Notes: generated from the letters alone by a model not told the origin. A DNA stretch of 32,448 bases from Nitrospira lenta (GCA_945905765.1 CAMDPZ010000025.1:1-32448), one strand, 5' to 3'. Positions 1 to 6,617 are shown, counted from the first letter of the stretch. A program made the numbers and translations.

Positions 1-143
1 AGCAGGCCAATGAAATGTTCGGTGACGGGATCATGAGCGCGATCGATTTTACTCTCGATATGGAAAAGGTGACCGGGAGCCAGGGGGAAGCCCGGTGCAA
101 AATTACGCTGAACGGCAAATGGCTCGAATATAAAACGTTCTGA
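1..143 (+). CDS. cynS: Cyanate hydratase (cyanase), C-terminal part, truncated by window start
   Basis: The reading frame from base 3 to the TGA at 141-143 gives 46 residues that match the C-terminal catalytic domain of cyanase: a FGDGIMSAIDFTLDMEKV stretch followed by ITLNGKWLEYKTF. E. coli CynS has FGDGIISAINF and ITLDGKYLPTKPF at the same places. Cyanase converts cyanate plus bicarbonate to ammonia and carbon dioxide in the cytoplasm as a decamer. The N-terminal helical domain and the catalytic Arg and Glu lie outside the window; the conserved Ser of the GIMSAI segment is present. Its stop is 23 bases before the nitrite reductase start on the same strand, so the two are probably co-transcribed as an ammonium-supply module. 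Nitrospira genomes are known to carry cynS. Confidence 0.9.
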   Translation, partial: QANEMFGDGIMSAIDFTLDMEKVTGSQGEARCKITLNGKWLEYKTF

Positions 144-166
144 TTGGCATATAGGGAGGAAGGATC

Positions 167-1726
167 GTGAACAAGATCGAGGCGATAAAACTGGAGCGCG
201 ACGGGCTGGCTGTGAAGGATATGATTGCCCAATATGCCAAGAGCGGCTGGGAATCCATTCCTGAGTCAGATATCCAGCGGCTCAAGTGGTATGGCCTCTT
301 TTTGCGCAATCCCACCCCTGGCTTCTTCATGGTCCGGGTGCGGATACCGGGCGGCAAGACCGGCTCATACCAATTGAAGGCGTTGGCTGCTATTGCCGGG
401 ACTTATGGTAATGGAGTCCTGGACCTCACGACGAGGCAACAAATACAGCTCCGGCAGATCAAGATCGAAGACGTGCCATCGGTCTTTGCCAAGATGGAGG
501 AGGTGGGGCTGACCTCGCTTCAAACCGGCATGGACAACGTGCGAAACGTCATGACCTGCCCGGTTGCCGGGCTGAGCCCTGACGAAGTGTCGGATGCGAC
601 GCCGCTCGTGCGGGCCATCAACGAAGAGATCCTGGGCAATGCGGCCTATTCGAACTTGCCGCGGAAGTTCAACGTGGCGGTGACCGGTTGTCCGGACAAC
701 TGTATCCACATGGAAACCCAAGACCTGGCTCTTGTGCCTGCCACGTACGACGATGGCCATGGGAGGAGTCCAGGGTACAACCTGCTGGCCGGTGGCAAGC
801 TCGGTTCCGGCGGCTATCGGATTGCCACGCCTCTGGATATCTTTGTGGCCGAGGGCGACGCTTTGGCCGTGAGTCGCGCGATCATCGAAATTTTTCGTGA
901 GCATGGATCAAGGGAGAATCGCACTCAATCAAGGCTGGCCTTCCTGCTGGAGGAATGGGGGGAAAGCCGGTTCCGGAAAGAAGTGGAAGCGTGGGTGGGT
1001 AGGACTCTGTTGCCGGCTGGCGTCGATGCGCGAAAAGCCGTTGAGAAGAGCCACATCGGCATCTATCGGCAAAGACAACCGGGTATGAACTATGTAGGGC
1101 TCAAAGTTTTGGTGGGCCGGATCACGCACGACGACCTGGCCAAGATTGCCGCCTTCGCGGAGAAGTATGGAACAGGGGAGATCAGGATTTCCCCGGCGCA
1201 AGCCCTGATCATCACGAACGTGTCCGATCGGAAGATCGGTGACCTGGACCGGGAGCCGCTGGTGAAGCAATTCGCCTATAACCCCTCGCCGGTTTACAAG
1301 GGGCTGGTGAGTTGCGTCGGCAACGATTACTGCAACCTGGCGGTGATTGAAACGAAGGGCCGGGCAGTGGAAACGGCGAAGGCGCTGGAGGCTCGCCTGG
1401 GGAGCACGCTCAAGCCGATCACCATGCATTGGTCCGGTTGCCCCGCTGCCTGTGGGAATCATCTCGTGGCGGATATCGGGCTCTTGGGCAAGAAGGCTAA
1501 GGTCGATGGGAAGGTGGTCGATGCGGTCGATATCTATGTGGGGGGGCGCTCAGGGCCAGATCCGAAGCTGGCGGTTAAGATCATGGAGGATGTGTCCTGC
1601 GACAAGCTGCCGATGGTGCTGGAAGGGCTGGTGCCCTATCACGCGCGAGAGAAGATGCATCGGGTGAGGGGAGGGGCTAAGAAGTCTGCGCCTAGCAATC
1701 AGCTGCCGAACGCAACGGCTGCGTAG
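167..1726 (+). CDS. nirA: Ferredoxin-dependent nitrite reductase (assimilatory, NirA family)
   Basis: This 519-residue protein has the length and architecture of siroheme/4Fe-4S nitrite/sulfite reductases: an N-terminal ferredoxin-like half-domain (about 45-110), a siroheme-binding domain with FNVAVTGCPDNC at 168-179, a second half-domain (about 305-370), and the C-terminal cluster ligands. These are Cys383 and Cys389 (CVGNDYC) and Cys425 and Cys429 (GCPAAC), the CX5C...CX3C pattern that bridges siroheme to the 4Fe-4S cluster. It should reduce nitrite by six electrons to ammonium in the cytoplasm. No flavin or NADPH domain is present, which favours ferredoxin as donor. The GTG start at 167 follows a GGGAGGAAGG ribosome site. 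The partner is the upstream cyanase gene. A sulfite reductase is the main alternative, but the cynS linkage favours nitrite. Confidence 0.85.
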   Translation: MNKIEAIKLERDGLAVKDMIAQYAKSGWESIPESDIQRLKWYGLFLRNPTPGFFMVRVRIPGGKTGSYQLKALAAIAGTYGNGVLDLTTRQQIQLRQIKIEDVPSVFAKMEEVGLTSLQTGMDNVRNVMTCPVAGLSPDEVSDATPLVRAINEEILGNAAYSNLPRKFNVAVTGCPDNCIHMETQDLALVPATYDDGHGRSPGYNLLAGGKLGSGGYRIATPLDIFVAEGDALAVSRAIIEIFREHGSRENRTQSRLAFLLEEWGESRFRKEVEAWVGRTLLPAGVDARKAVEKSHIGIYRQRQPGMNYVGLKVLVGRITHDDLAKIAAFAEKYGTGEIRISPAQALIITNVSDRKIGDLDREPLVKQFAYNPSPVYKGLVSCVGNDYCNLAVIETKGRAVETAKALEARLGSTLKPITMHWSGCPAACGNHLVADIGLLGKKAKVDGKVVDAVDIYVGGRSGPDPKLAVKIMEDVSCDKLPMVLEGLVPYHAREKMHRVRGGAKKSAPSNQLPNATAA

Positions 1727-1749
1727 CCGGGGGCGGGTGTTTCTCTCGT

Positions 1750-1962
1750 TCAGAGATCTTCGGGTTTGAGCCCTGTTACCTTGGATAGACGGGCCAGCAT
1801 GCGCGGGCCGATTTCGTCGCGGTCGTGAAACGCGAAGACGATGTCAGGCCAATCAGGCCGGTGCAGCATTTTATGGGAGCCAGTGGTGCGTTTGATCTGC
1901 CATCCGAGGCGGAGAAGCGCGGAGAGAACGCGGGAAGCTTGCGTTGAGGGCCAACGACTCAT
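1750..1962 (-). CDS. hicA: HicA-type mRNA interferase toxin
   Basis: This 70-residue protein has the HicA (YcfA) fold signature: an N-terminal helix, a GWQIKRTTGSHKMLHR strand-turn holding the catalytic His30 in the GSH motif, and a C-terminal region with conserved basic and hydrophobic positions. HicA toxins bind dsRNA-like structures and cleave mRNA and tmRNA. The start codon overlaps the stop of the upstream hicB by 4 bases (1959-1962, ATGA), so translation is coupled and the antitoxin is made first. This hicB-hicA order occurs in many bacteria but is the reverse of E. coli. The pair sits next to the accessory island at 2.8-6.2 kb. Confidence 0.85.
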   Translation of the reverse strand: MSRWPSTQASRVLSALLRLGWQIKRTTGSHKMLHRPDWPDIVFAFHDRDEIGPRMLARLSKVTGLKPEDL

Positions 1963-2180
1963 GCGGCAATGAACGAAACGTTCAGTAACTCCTCAGGCAT
2001 TGCCTCGTCATGCTCGAGGCGATCGGCCATTGCCCGAAGGGCCAGGACTTGGACGGCTGCAATCGCGGCAGCCTTCGTTTGCCCATAAGCCATCACGCCA
2101 GGCAGCATCGGCACCTCGCCGATCCAGCGGCCATCTTCTTCCTGCTCCAACTCGATCTTGAGTTGAGTGACCTTTGCCAT
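1959..2180 (-). CDS. hicB: HicB-type antitoxin
   Basis: This 73-residue protein has the partial RNase H-like HicB fold: strands around KIELEQEEDGRWIGEVPMLPG, the ED(G)RW and VPMLPGV motifs, then a helix beginning at the GQTKAAAIAAVQ segment. It should bind and neutralise the HicA protein made immediately downstream. No C-terminal DNA-binding domain (HTH or ribbon-helix-helix) is visible; the protein ends soon after the fold, so autoregulation would need another protein or another mode. Two ATG codons lie six bases apart (2186 and 2180). The AAAGG ribosome site touches the first and is six bases from the second, so I chose 2180. Confidence 0.82.
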   Translation of the reverse strand: MAKVTQLKIELEQEEDGRWIGEVPMLPGVMAYGQTKAAAIAAVQVLALRAMADRLEHDEAMPEELLNVSFIAA

Positions 2181-2305
2181 GGGCATCCTTTGGAATAGTT
2201 AACTTGAGGTTAGGCTAAGCCCAGAAAGGCGAAAAATCAAGCAGCCACAAGAATCACTACGCATCGCGGAAGGGAGGCTGGTCAGGCTTTTATCACGCTG
2301 AGCGA

Positions 2306-2797
2306 TCAGAAAAGACTGCCGGTCCAGTTGTTGTCTTCTTTGACGGTGCCGCCGATGGCCTTGCCTGATTGGCGCGCCTGTTCCAAGCCGGCGCGGGCCA
2401 ATGCATCTGCCCGTTCGTTGTCCGGGTGGCCGGCATGGCCCTTGACCCAGCGCCATTCGATGGTATGGCCGGAAGCCAGGGCATCCAGGCGACGCCACAA
2501 GTCTGCATTCTTGACTGGCTCCTTGGCGGCCGTTTTCCAGCCTCGCAGCTTCCAGCTGTGGATCCATTCGCTGATGCCCTTTTGCACATACTGCGAATCG
2601 GTGTAGACCTGCGCTTCCACCGGCTCCGTGAGCGACTGCAGGGCCTCAATCACGGCGAGCAGTTCCATGCGATTGTTCGTGGTCGCAGGTTCCCCTCCGC
2701 ACAGCTCCGTTTCGATTTGGCTAATGCGCAGCAACGCGCCCCATCCTCCAGGCCCAGGATTGCCGCTACAGGCGCCATCCGTATAGATTTCAATCAT
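2306..2797 (-). CDS. rnhA: Ribonuclease HI
   Basis: The 163-residue protein is a full-length RNase HI, close to the 155 residues of the E. coli enzyme. All catalytic positions are visible: Asp7 in [16 protein letters not shown], Glu45 in NNRMEL, Asp67 in YTDSQYV, His121 in VKGHAGH and Asp131 in NERADALA. It cleaves the RNA strand of RNA-DNA hybrids (R-loops, leftover primers) in the cytoplasm, using two Mg ions. It has a C-terminal tail of about 20 residues past the usual end. The basic handle region is present ([15 protein letters not shown]). It is a housekeeping gene on the minus strand, separated from hicB by 125 bases, with a large inverted repeat in its upstream region. Confidence 0.95.
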   Translation of the reverse strand: MIEIYTDGACSGNPGPGGWGALLRISQIETELCGGEPATTNNRMELLAVIEALQSLTEPVEAQVYTDSQYVQKGISEWIHSWKLRGWKTAAKEPVKNADLWRRLDALASGHTIEWRWVKGHAGHPDNERADALARAGLEQARQSGKAIGGTVKEDNNWTGSLF

Positions 2798-2882
2798 GAG
2801 TCCACTGTCTCCGTCGATTTTTCAGGGTCTGTCGATGTTCGACTCCGAGCACCACATATACGCCGCCCACGAAGGGCCTGTC

Positions 2883-2908
2883 ACCCTTAAAAGTACGGTA
2901 CAGTTGTT
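2883..2908. repeat. Two-block sequence ACCCTTAAAA...GTACAGTTGTT, copy 1
   Basis: The 10-base block ACCCTTAAAA (2883-2892) is followed after 5 bases by GTACAGTTGTT (2898-2908). The same two blocks recur in the same order and orientation at 3644-3653 and 3664-3674, with a 10-base spacer. Each copy lies upstream of a minus-strand gene (rnhA and the 114-residue gene). They could be shared promoter-type sites or direct repeats flanking an inserted cassette. Confidence 0.45.
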
Positions 2909-2931
2909 GTGCTTTTAACGTCGACTCGTCT

Positions 2932-3109
2932 GCGCGGGGCTGTGACTCAACCGCTTCCGCGCCTCCCAGAGCGACCCGTCGGGCTCCGCTGTGTGGCAGC
3001 CTTCGGAAATTCCCTCGCGGACTCGGTTAGTTTCCGCTTTCCTTCTCGGCGGAGCCTCGACGGGGCCCCGCTCCTCCGGCGACGTCCGCTCTGAGCCACG
3101 GCCCCGCGC
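2932..3109. repeat. Large nested inverted repeat (about 178 nt) in the 353-bp gap upstream of rnhA
   Basis: No gene is supported between 2798 and 3150. The G+C-rich centre forms nested complementary arms. The outer stem pairs 2932-2949 with 3092-3109 (18 positions, one wobble and one mismatch). A short CAGAGCG (2967-2973) can pair with CGCTCTG (3087-3093). The inner stem pairs CCCGTC (2975-2980) with GACGGG (3059-3064) and GCTCCGC (2983-2989) with GCGGAGC (3049-3055). The tip is CGGAAA (3004-3009) with TTTCCG (3031-3036). This looks like a mobile palindromic element or a structured RNA. It matches no family I recognise and does not share the core of the hairpins elsewhere in the window. Confidence 0.7.
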
Positions 3110-3150
3110 CAAGGTGCGAAGTCAAGAACTGAACCCGCAGGTCTGATCTG

Positions 3151-3495
3151 TTAATACCGCCCACCCGATGTTTCCCTGATGCGTCGCAACTCGTCGTCAT
3201 ATGCGGCACGAATTCGTTCTCTCAGAGTGTCTTTCGTCAAATCCTTGATGGGAAACTCCTTGATCTCGTACTCTGGTCGATTGTCATAAAGTAGGATCGA
3301 CGGTACGTCGATTGCCAGGGTTCTCAGCCCCAATCCTTTGTCCATCTTTCTATGCAATGTAATCCCTTTGAAGCGCCCCTTCAGGATACATCCTGTCGGT
3401 GGAATGAGATATGCCCGATGTTTTGTTACTCGCTTGGTGTAGAGGGGAGGATCAAAGTGTATGTCGGACGCGAGCAAGTCTTTTTCGGAGATCAT
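3151..3495 (-). CDS. Hypothetical protein (114 aa), accessory island
   Basis: I do not recognise this family. The 114-residue product is soluble, with no signal peptide or membrane segment. It has an N-terminal mixed region (residues 1-35), a central strand-rich part (about 36-85, with ILKGRFKGITLHRK and IDVPSILLYD) and a charged C-terminal helix (about 90-110, DTLRERIRAAYDDELRRIRE). The ATG at 3495 follows an AGGGA about seven bases upstream. The coding region is A+T-richer than the surrounding housekeeping genes, which suggests acquisition. It lies downstream of, and in the same direction as, the 331-residue gene, but with a 193-base gap, so it may have its own promoter. It is flanked by the two copies of the ACCCTTAAAA/GTACAGTTGTT repeat. 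Confidence 0.55.
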   Translation of the reverse strand: MISEKDLLASDIHFDPPLYTKRVTKHRAYLIPPTGCILKGRFKGITLHRKMDKGLGLRTLAIDVPSILLYDNRPEYEIKEFPIKDLTKDTLRERIRAAYDDELRRIRETSGGRY

Positions 3496-3586
3496 ACTGT
3501 TTCCCTAACGCTTACGGGATATGGTTAACTTTTGCAAACCAATCGTCTGGGAGCGTGCATGGAAGGGTGTCAATTGGAGGAGGCTG

Positions 3587-3629
3587 CGCGTCGCGCGACG
3601 CGAAACGGAGTCGAGTCAGAAAAGACTCC
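3587..3629. repeat. Perfect 16-bp palindrome plus adjacent hairpin
   Basis: CGCGTCGCGCGACGCG at 3587-3602 is a perfect 16-base palindrome. Beside it, GGAGTC (3607-3612) pairs with GACTCC (3624-3629), or alternatively GAGTC (3613-3617) with GACTC (3624-3628) around AGAAAA. Both lie between the minus-strand 331-residue gene and the 114-residue gene. No U-run follows the hairpin on the minus strand, so a classical terminator is unlikely. A protein-binding site is possible. Confidence 0.45.
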
Positions 3630-3643
3630 CGCCCCCTTTGTTT

Positions 3644-3674
3644 ACCCTTAAAACAGATTCCCTGTACAGTTGTT
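3644..3674. repeat. Two-block sequence ACCCTTAAAA...GTACAGTTGTT, copy 2
   Basis: This is the second copy of the pair of blocks described at 2883-2908, here with a 10-base spacer between ACCCTTAAAA (3644-3653) and GTACAGTTGTT (3664-3674). It lies just downstream of the stop of the 331-residue gene and about 150 bases upstream of the 114-residue gene. Confidence 0.45.
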
Positions 3675-3688
3675 TCGTTCCTTTGCGG

Positions 3689-4684
3689 TTACTTATTTCT
3701 TTCTGCAATTTCTTGCTGTAGAGCTTTTGCCCATCCTGTCACATGAGGGATTCTGGTAAATCCGCTACGCTCCCCTCTTAGAAGGTCAGCGCGGCTTAGT
3801 TTGCTAAGATTTTCCCATTCATTAAACATAACGTAGATTGCATTCCCATATTCAAGATTCTCGAATGCCACCAGGTTATCTTTGAATTTAGCTCCGAAAT
3901 ACCGATTGAATCCGCTTGTCCCCCTGATGAACGAAGCGGGCTTTAGTTTGGCCAAAAGATCATATCTTTCAGCTAACTTCTTTTTAAGCTCATCGGTAGG
4001 AGCCTTGATGCCAGAAAGAATTTTTGCGATGGTTGCGTCGCGTTCCCCTGGAGGCAAAATCTCCCAATTCACGTAAACAGTCTTCAAGTAGTCATCCTGG
4101 GTAGCTTTGCTGGGATAGATATCTGCAGCCCCAACATTTTCTTGCAGCACGTTAAGATTGAAAAGAAGCTCTTCATCAAATCCCGTGGAACCTCTTTTTA
4201 ATACTTCATTGACACAGAAACGGACAACATAGATTTCATCTTCACTGCTAACCTCTTTCCCAATGAGTTCGATTTGAATTTCAAGCTCCTTGGGTGAGAT
4301 GAAATCGCGCCTATATACATCCTGTGTCCAGGAGACCTCGTGAGATCCTTTGGACCAATCACCAAAATTAGGGGAGTCAAATGACCGAGTCTTCTTCAGC
4401 ATGGGAAGATCTTTTCGGATAATTTCCTTGCCATGGACATTGACCCTTGAAAATTTTCCAACTCGAGGGTCAGGCATGACTCTTGTCGGGAATATTAGCT
4501 TATTGCCTTCTATGCTCAAGCCAACATGGGTGTAAGCCCCGGCAAGAATATCCGCGGCTTTGATTTTTTTCGCACACGCAACCACAAGGTCAGCGCCACC
4601 AAGGGTTTTCAGCTTTCCAAGGACTCTGTCAGGGACTTTGCGAATATTTTGCTTCCATTGAATTTTCAGTTTTTTGGCATTCAT
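3689..4684 (-). CDS. Hypothetical protein (331 aa), accessory island
   Basis: I do not recognise a named family. The product is a soluble 331-residue protein without signal peptide or membrane segments. The N-terminus is basic (KKLKIQWKQNIRK). A central acidic, strand-rich region runs from about 120 to 225. The C-terminal part (about 255-328) has a well-defined pattern of aromatic and charged residues (GFNRYFGAKF, ENLEYGNAIYVMF, LSRADLLRG, HVTGWAKALQQEI), suggesting a folded domain. The ATG at 4684 follows a GAGGAG ribosome site and lies 9 bases after the stop of the DUF2188 gene, so the two form an operon. Lower G+C than the flanking genes marks it as island cargo. Together with the divergent XRE/ImmA pair it could belong to a defence or mobile-element module, but nothing in the sequence proves a function. 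Confidence 0.7.
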   Translation of the reverse strand: MNAKKLKIQWKQNIRKVPDRVLGKLKTLGGADLVVACAKKIKAADILAGAYTHVGLSIEGNKLIFPTRVMPDPRVGKFSRVNVHGKEIIRKDLPMLKKTRSFDSPNFGDWSKGSHEVSWTQDVYRRDFISPKELEIQIELIGKEVSSEDEIYVVRFCVNEVLKRGSTGFDEELLFNLNVLQENVGAADIYPSKATQDDYLKTVYVNWEILPPGERDATIAKILSGIKAPTDELKKKLAERYDLLAKLKPASFIRGTSGFNRYFGAKFKDNLVAFENLEYGNAIYVMFNEWENLSKLSRADLLRGERSGFTRIPHVTGWAKALQQEIAERNK

Positions 4685-4693
4685 AATAGCTCC

Positions 4694-4930
4694 TCAGTGT
4701 TTTGTATCCTTGGGAGGATAAGAGTCGTTTCCGAAGCTGTCCTTGTCGCGAATTAGATTGTCTCGACCGTGAATTACCAGTTCAGACTTGTTGTTGCGCG
4801 CAATTTCCCGGCCTGCCTCAATGGCCTCTCCTTGTGTGCCGTGAAGACTCGATGCACGGCCATCACCTTCGCCAATCACGGCCCACTTGCGTTCGTCTAC
4901 TCTTCGCGTAATGTGGATATTCTTACCCAT
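4694..4930 (-). CDS. DUF2188 domain protein (78 aa)
   Basis: The 78-residue product matches the DUF2188 pattern nearly end to end: an IHITRRVDERKWAV strand pair, a TQGEAIEAGREIARNN helix and an ELVIHGRDNLIRDKDSFG strand pair. The function of this small domain is unknown; it is common in phage and accessory regions. I chose the ATG at 4930 because GGAGAG lies just upstream and the family begins there; a longer frame to 4978 has no ribosome site. It is the first gene of a minus-strand unit with the 331-residue gene 9 bases downstream. The codons near its end contain a TATCCT/AGGATA inverted repeat (4706-4720) resembling the operators before the divergent XRE gene. Confidence 0.75.
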   Translation of the reverse strand: MGKNIHITRRVDERKWAVIGEGDGRASSLHGTQGEAIEAGREIARNNKSELVIHGRDNLIRDKDSFGNDSYPPKDTKH

Positions 4931-5049
4931 GCACTCTCCGTTAGTTGAGGTTTTGGTTGATCGACTTGCCTTGGACAAACACCCTGACTGATTCGAACGA
5001 ATTTTTATTCCATAATGTCCTTTTCCTCCTTTTCATTTTTGACGACCCA

Positions 5050-5098
5050 TTGACGGCATTAGCTGAAATAGGTATCCTTAAAAAGGATAAATTAATCC
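5050..5098 (+). promoter_or_regulatory. Promoter and operator of the XRE-immA operon
   Basis: A sigma-70-type promoter is visible: TTGACG (5050-5055), 17 bases, TATCCT (5073-5078). The -10 box lies inside a perfect inverted repeat, TATCCTT-AAA-AAGGATA (5073-5089), which overlaps a second one, GGAT-AAATTA-ATCC (5085-5098). A repressor bound there would block RNA polymerase, so autoregulation by the XRE protein encoded 70 bases downstream is the natural reading. Confidence 0.65.
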
Positions 5099-5141
5099 TA
5101 CTTCAAGGCTGGATGAGGTGTCAACATTATTAGTATGCTTT

Positions 5142-5159
5142 TATCCTGAAGGAGGATTA
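5142..5159. promoter_or_regulatory. Second TATCC/GGAT operator-like repeat overlapping the ribosome site
   Basis: TATCC (5142-5146) and GGATTA (5154-5159) form another copy of the half-site pattern found at the promoter. It brackets the GGAGG ribosome-binding site (5151-5155) of the XRE gene. It could be an additional repressor site or could sequester the ribosome site in the mRNA. Confidence 0.4.
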
Positions 5160-5164
5160 TTGCC

Positions 5165-5542
5165 ATGGGCAACATTTATGGGTTCATTGGAGAGAAAATT
5201 CGGGAACTCCGACAAAATTACGGGGGGAAGGGCATAAGTCAGGAGGATCTCGGGAAGATTATGGAAACCACTCCGAATACTATCTCGCGGTGGGAAACAG
5301 CCACATACAAACCTTCGGCGAAGGAGCTTCATCGGTTAGCTCAGTTTTTCGGAGTCAGCATTTCCAGTTTTTTCCCAGAGTCTGAGCGTCCAGAGTCTGA
5401 GAATCCCTTGATACAAGCGTTGATGAGTGCAACTGGAGATTTGGATGAGGCAGCGCTTCAGGATCTAATCGGTTATGCCCAGTATCGAGTAGCTCGAAGA
5501 AAGCTTGCGCAGGCTAAGACGGGGAAGAAACGTAAGGAATGA
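5165..5542 (+). CDS. XRE-family helix-turn-helix repressor
   Basis: The 125-residue protein begins with a Cro/CI-type DNA-binding domain (about 8-65): IGEKIRELRQ, then ISQEDLGKIMETTPNTISRWE as the helix-turn-helix, then LHRLAQFFGVSISSFF. A C-terminal helical tail (about 80-125) could serve in dimerisation or protease recognition. It should bind the TATCC/GGATA inverted repeats in its own promoter. The ATG follows GAAGGAGG. Its stop overlaps the start of the next gene by 4 bases (ATGA, 5539-5542). This pairing with an ImmA/IrrE-type protease is like ImmR-ImmA of ICEBs1, where the protease cleaves the repressor to release an integrated element. The divergent DUF2188/331-residue unit could be the regulated target. 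Confidence 0.88.
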   Translation: MGNIYGFIGEKIRELRQNYGGKGISQEDLGKIMETTPNTISRWETATYKPSAKELHRLAQFFGVSISSFFPESERPESENPLIQALMSATGDLDEAALQDLIGYAQYRVARRKLAQAKTGKKRKE

Positions 5543-6201
5543 TTTCCCGGCACGACTATTACCAGAGAATGCAGGTTTTGGCTCAAGAGAAGCGCCTTGA
5601 ATACGCTATCGAAACGGCTTCCCTCAATCTCCGTAGTATTTCGAAAATCTACAAGCAAGAGGGGATTAAGATCGATTTGTGGGATACGAGAGGCTCAAAG
5701 ATTCGAGCGGCATACTTCTGTGACGGTGATGATTATTCCGTGCTTCTTAACAAGAAGCTCCCGCGAGAGCCGAAATTATTCTCGCTTGTTCATGAGCTGA
5801 AGCACCACTTCGAGGATCGAAAGAGTATTCAGAATGGTCAGATTCAATGTGGTGATTACAATAGCAATGAAGTTATTGAGATTGGCGCTGAAGTTTTTGC
5901 GGCAGAGTTTATATATCCAGAATCTGAGACGCGAAGCCTTGCGGCTAAACTCGGGATAACAATTTCAACTTGCTCTGCAGAACGGGTAGTTGAATTTAAA
6001 CGAGCCTGTCCAGCCATAGTCAGTTATAAATTTATAGTAAAGCGCTTTGAGCGGCTTGGGTTTTGCCTTTCGGGGCAATTCCGGCAGGAGCAGTTCCAGA
6101 AGCTTGAAGAGGCGCTGTATGGCGTCCCCATTTACAAACAGTCATGGTTCCGTCGTCACCGCGATAGAAAATCCCAGGCTAATAAATCTAAGAAAGAATG
6201 A
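5539..6201 (+). CDS. ImmA/IrrE-family metallo-endopeptidase
   Basis: The 220-residue protein carries the zinc-protease motif HELKH (His85, Glu86, His89) and a downstream acidic ligand in GAEVFAAEF (Glu118), the arrangement of the COG2856 ImmA/IrrE peptidases. A basic C-terminal tail follows (RRHRDRKSQANKSKK). Family members cleave a partner XRE repressor: ImmA cuts ImmR, and IrrE cuts DdrO in Deinococcus. The ATGA overlap with the XRE gene makes that repressor the expected substrate. The gene is A+T-rich like the rest of the island. The alternative is a toxin-antitoxin-like pair of the Xre/COG2856 type, which cannot be separated from a switch by sequence alone. Confidence 0.85.
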   Translation: MISRHDYYQRMQVLAQEKRLEYAIETASLNLRSISKIYKQEGIKIDLWDTRGSKIRAAYFCDGDDYSVLLNKKLPREPKLFSLVHELKHHFEDRKSIQNGQIQCGDYNSNEVIEIGAEVFAAEFIYPESETRSLAAKLGITISTCSAERVVEFKRACPAIVSYKFIVKRFERLGFCLSGQFRQEQFQKLEEALYGVPIYKQSWFRRHRDRKSQANKSKKE

Positions 6202-6270
6202 CCCAAGCCGAGATGACATTGTCTTGAGATTTTTTCTCCAGTGTATTGCGGGACTCTATTCTCTTTCTTG

Positions 6271-6490
6271 AGGGCGGGCTAGATGGTCTCCCACTGCGCG
6301 TGTCCAACGAGGAGGTTTCTTTTCCTACCTTTCTTTCGGGGAGTGGCCAAGGTTGCCTTCGACTGCGCGCGTCGAACGAGCACATTCTCATCGTGCGCGT
6401 TCCGCGAGCAAGGAAGGCACCTGGCCGCTCCCTTCTCATCCTTCTGAGGCCGCGCGTTGCGCGAGCTCAGGAGACCATCTAGCCTGCCCT
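6271..6490 (+). repeat. Hairpin element A: nested variable-arm inverted repeats
   Basis: Most of the 409-base gap after immA is this structure. The outer arms are 6271-6291 and 6470-6490 (20 of 21 paired, one G-T). The inner arms are 6339-6360 and 6413-6432 (one T-G wobble, two single-base bulges). The inner core 6361-6412 is itself a hairpin, with TGCGCGCGTCGAACGAGCAC on the left and TCGTGCGCGTTCCGCGAGCA on the right. The outer layer carries degenerate copies of the same core halves (ACTGCGCGTGTCCAACGAGG; CGCGCGTTGCGCGAG). The arms are unrelated to those of the other copies. No gene is supported here; open frames through it are repeat-derived. Confidence 0.85.
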
Positions 6491-6521
6491 TTCCTTCGTG
6501 TGCGATTCTTCCACTCTCCCA

Positions 6522-6617
6522 GGCCTGGCACCCGTGCTGGTTCTACTGCGGCCGTCGAACGAGGCCCTTCTTAGGGCGCGCGTTCCGGGAGCAAGGAGCC
6601 AGCACGGGTGTCAGGCC
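6522..6617 (+). repeat. Hairpin element B, arm contains the stop codon of the GlnE-like gene
   Basis: The left arm 6522-6540 pairs with the right arm 6599-6617 (18 Watson-Crick pairs and one G-T of 19). Between them lies the family core: ACTGCGGCCGTCGAACGAGG and GCGCGCGTTCCGGGAGCAAG. The right arm includes bases 6611-6613, the stop codon of the minus-strand gene, so the left arm is an inverted copy of that gene's extreme 3' end. It might also act as a terminator for that gene, although no U-run follows. Confidence 0.85.

Noticed and set aside
2932..3109. tRNA or tmRNA gene in the structured gap
   Set aside because: No T-loop consensus, no CCA end and no tmRNA tag frame; the stems do not form a cloverleaf.
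2909..3209. Short frames on both strands in the G+C-rich gap upstream of rnhA
   Set aside because: They coincide with the nested inverted repeat, have no ribosome sites and no domain resemblance.
6271..6617. CRISPR array or integron attC sites
   Set aside because: Spacing is irregular, there are no repeat-spacer units and no cas or integrase genes. Conserved sequence is in the hairpin tip, whereas attC sites have conserved ends and variable centres.
6522..6617. Simple intrinsic terminator of the GlnE-like gene
   Set aside because: No U-run follows, and the same core occurs away from gene ends and in both orientations, so a repeat family explains it better. A terminator effect is still possible.
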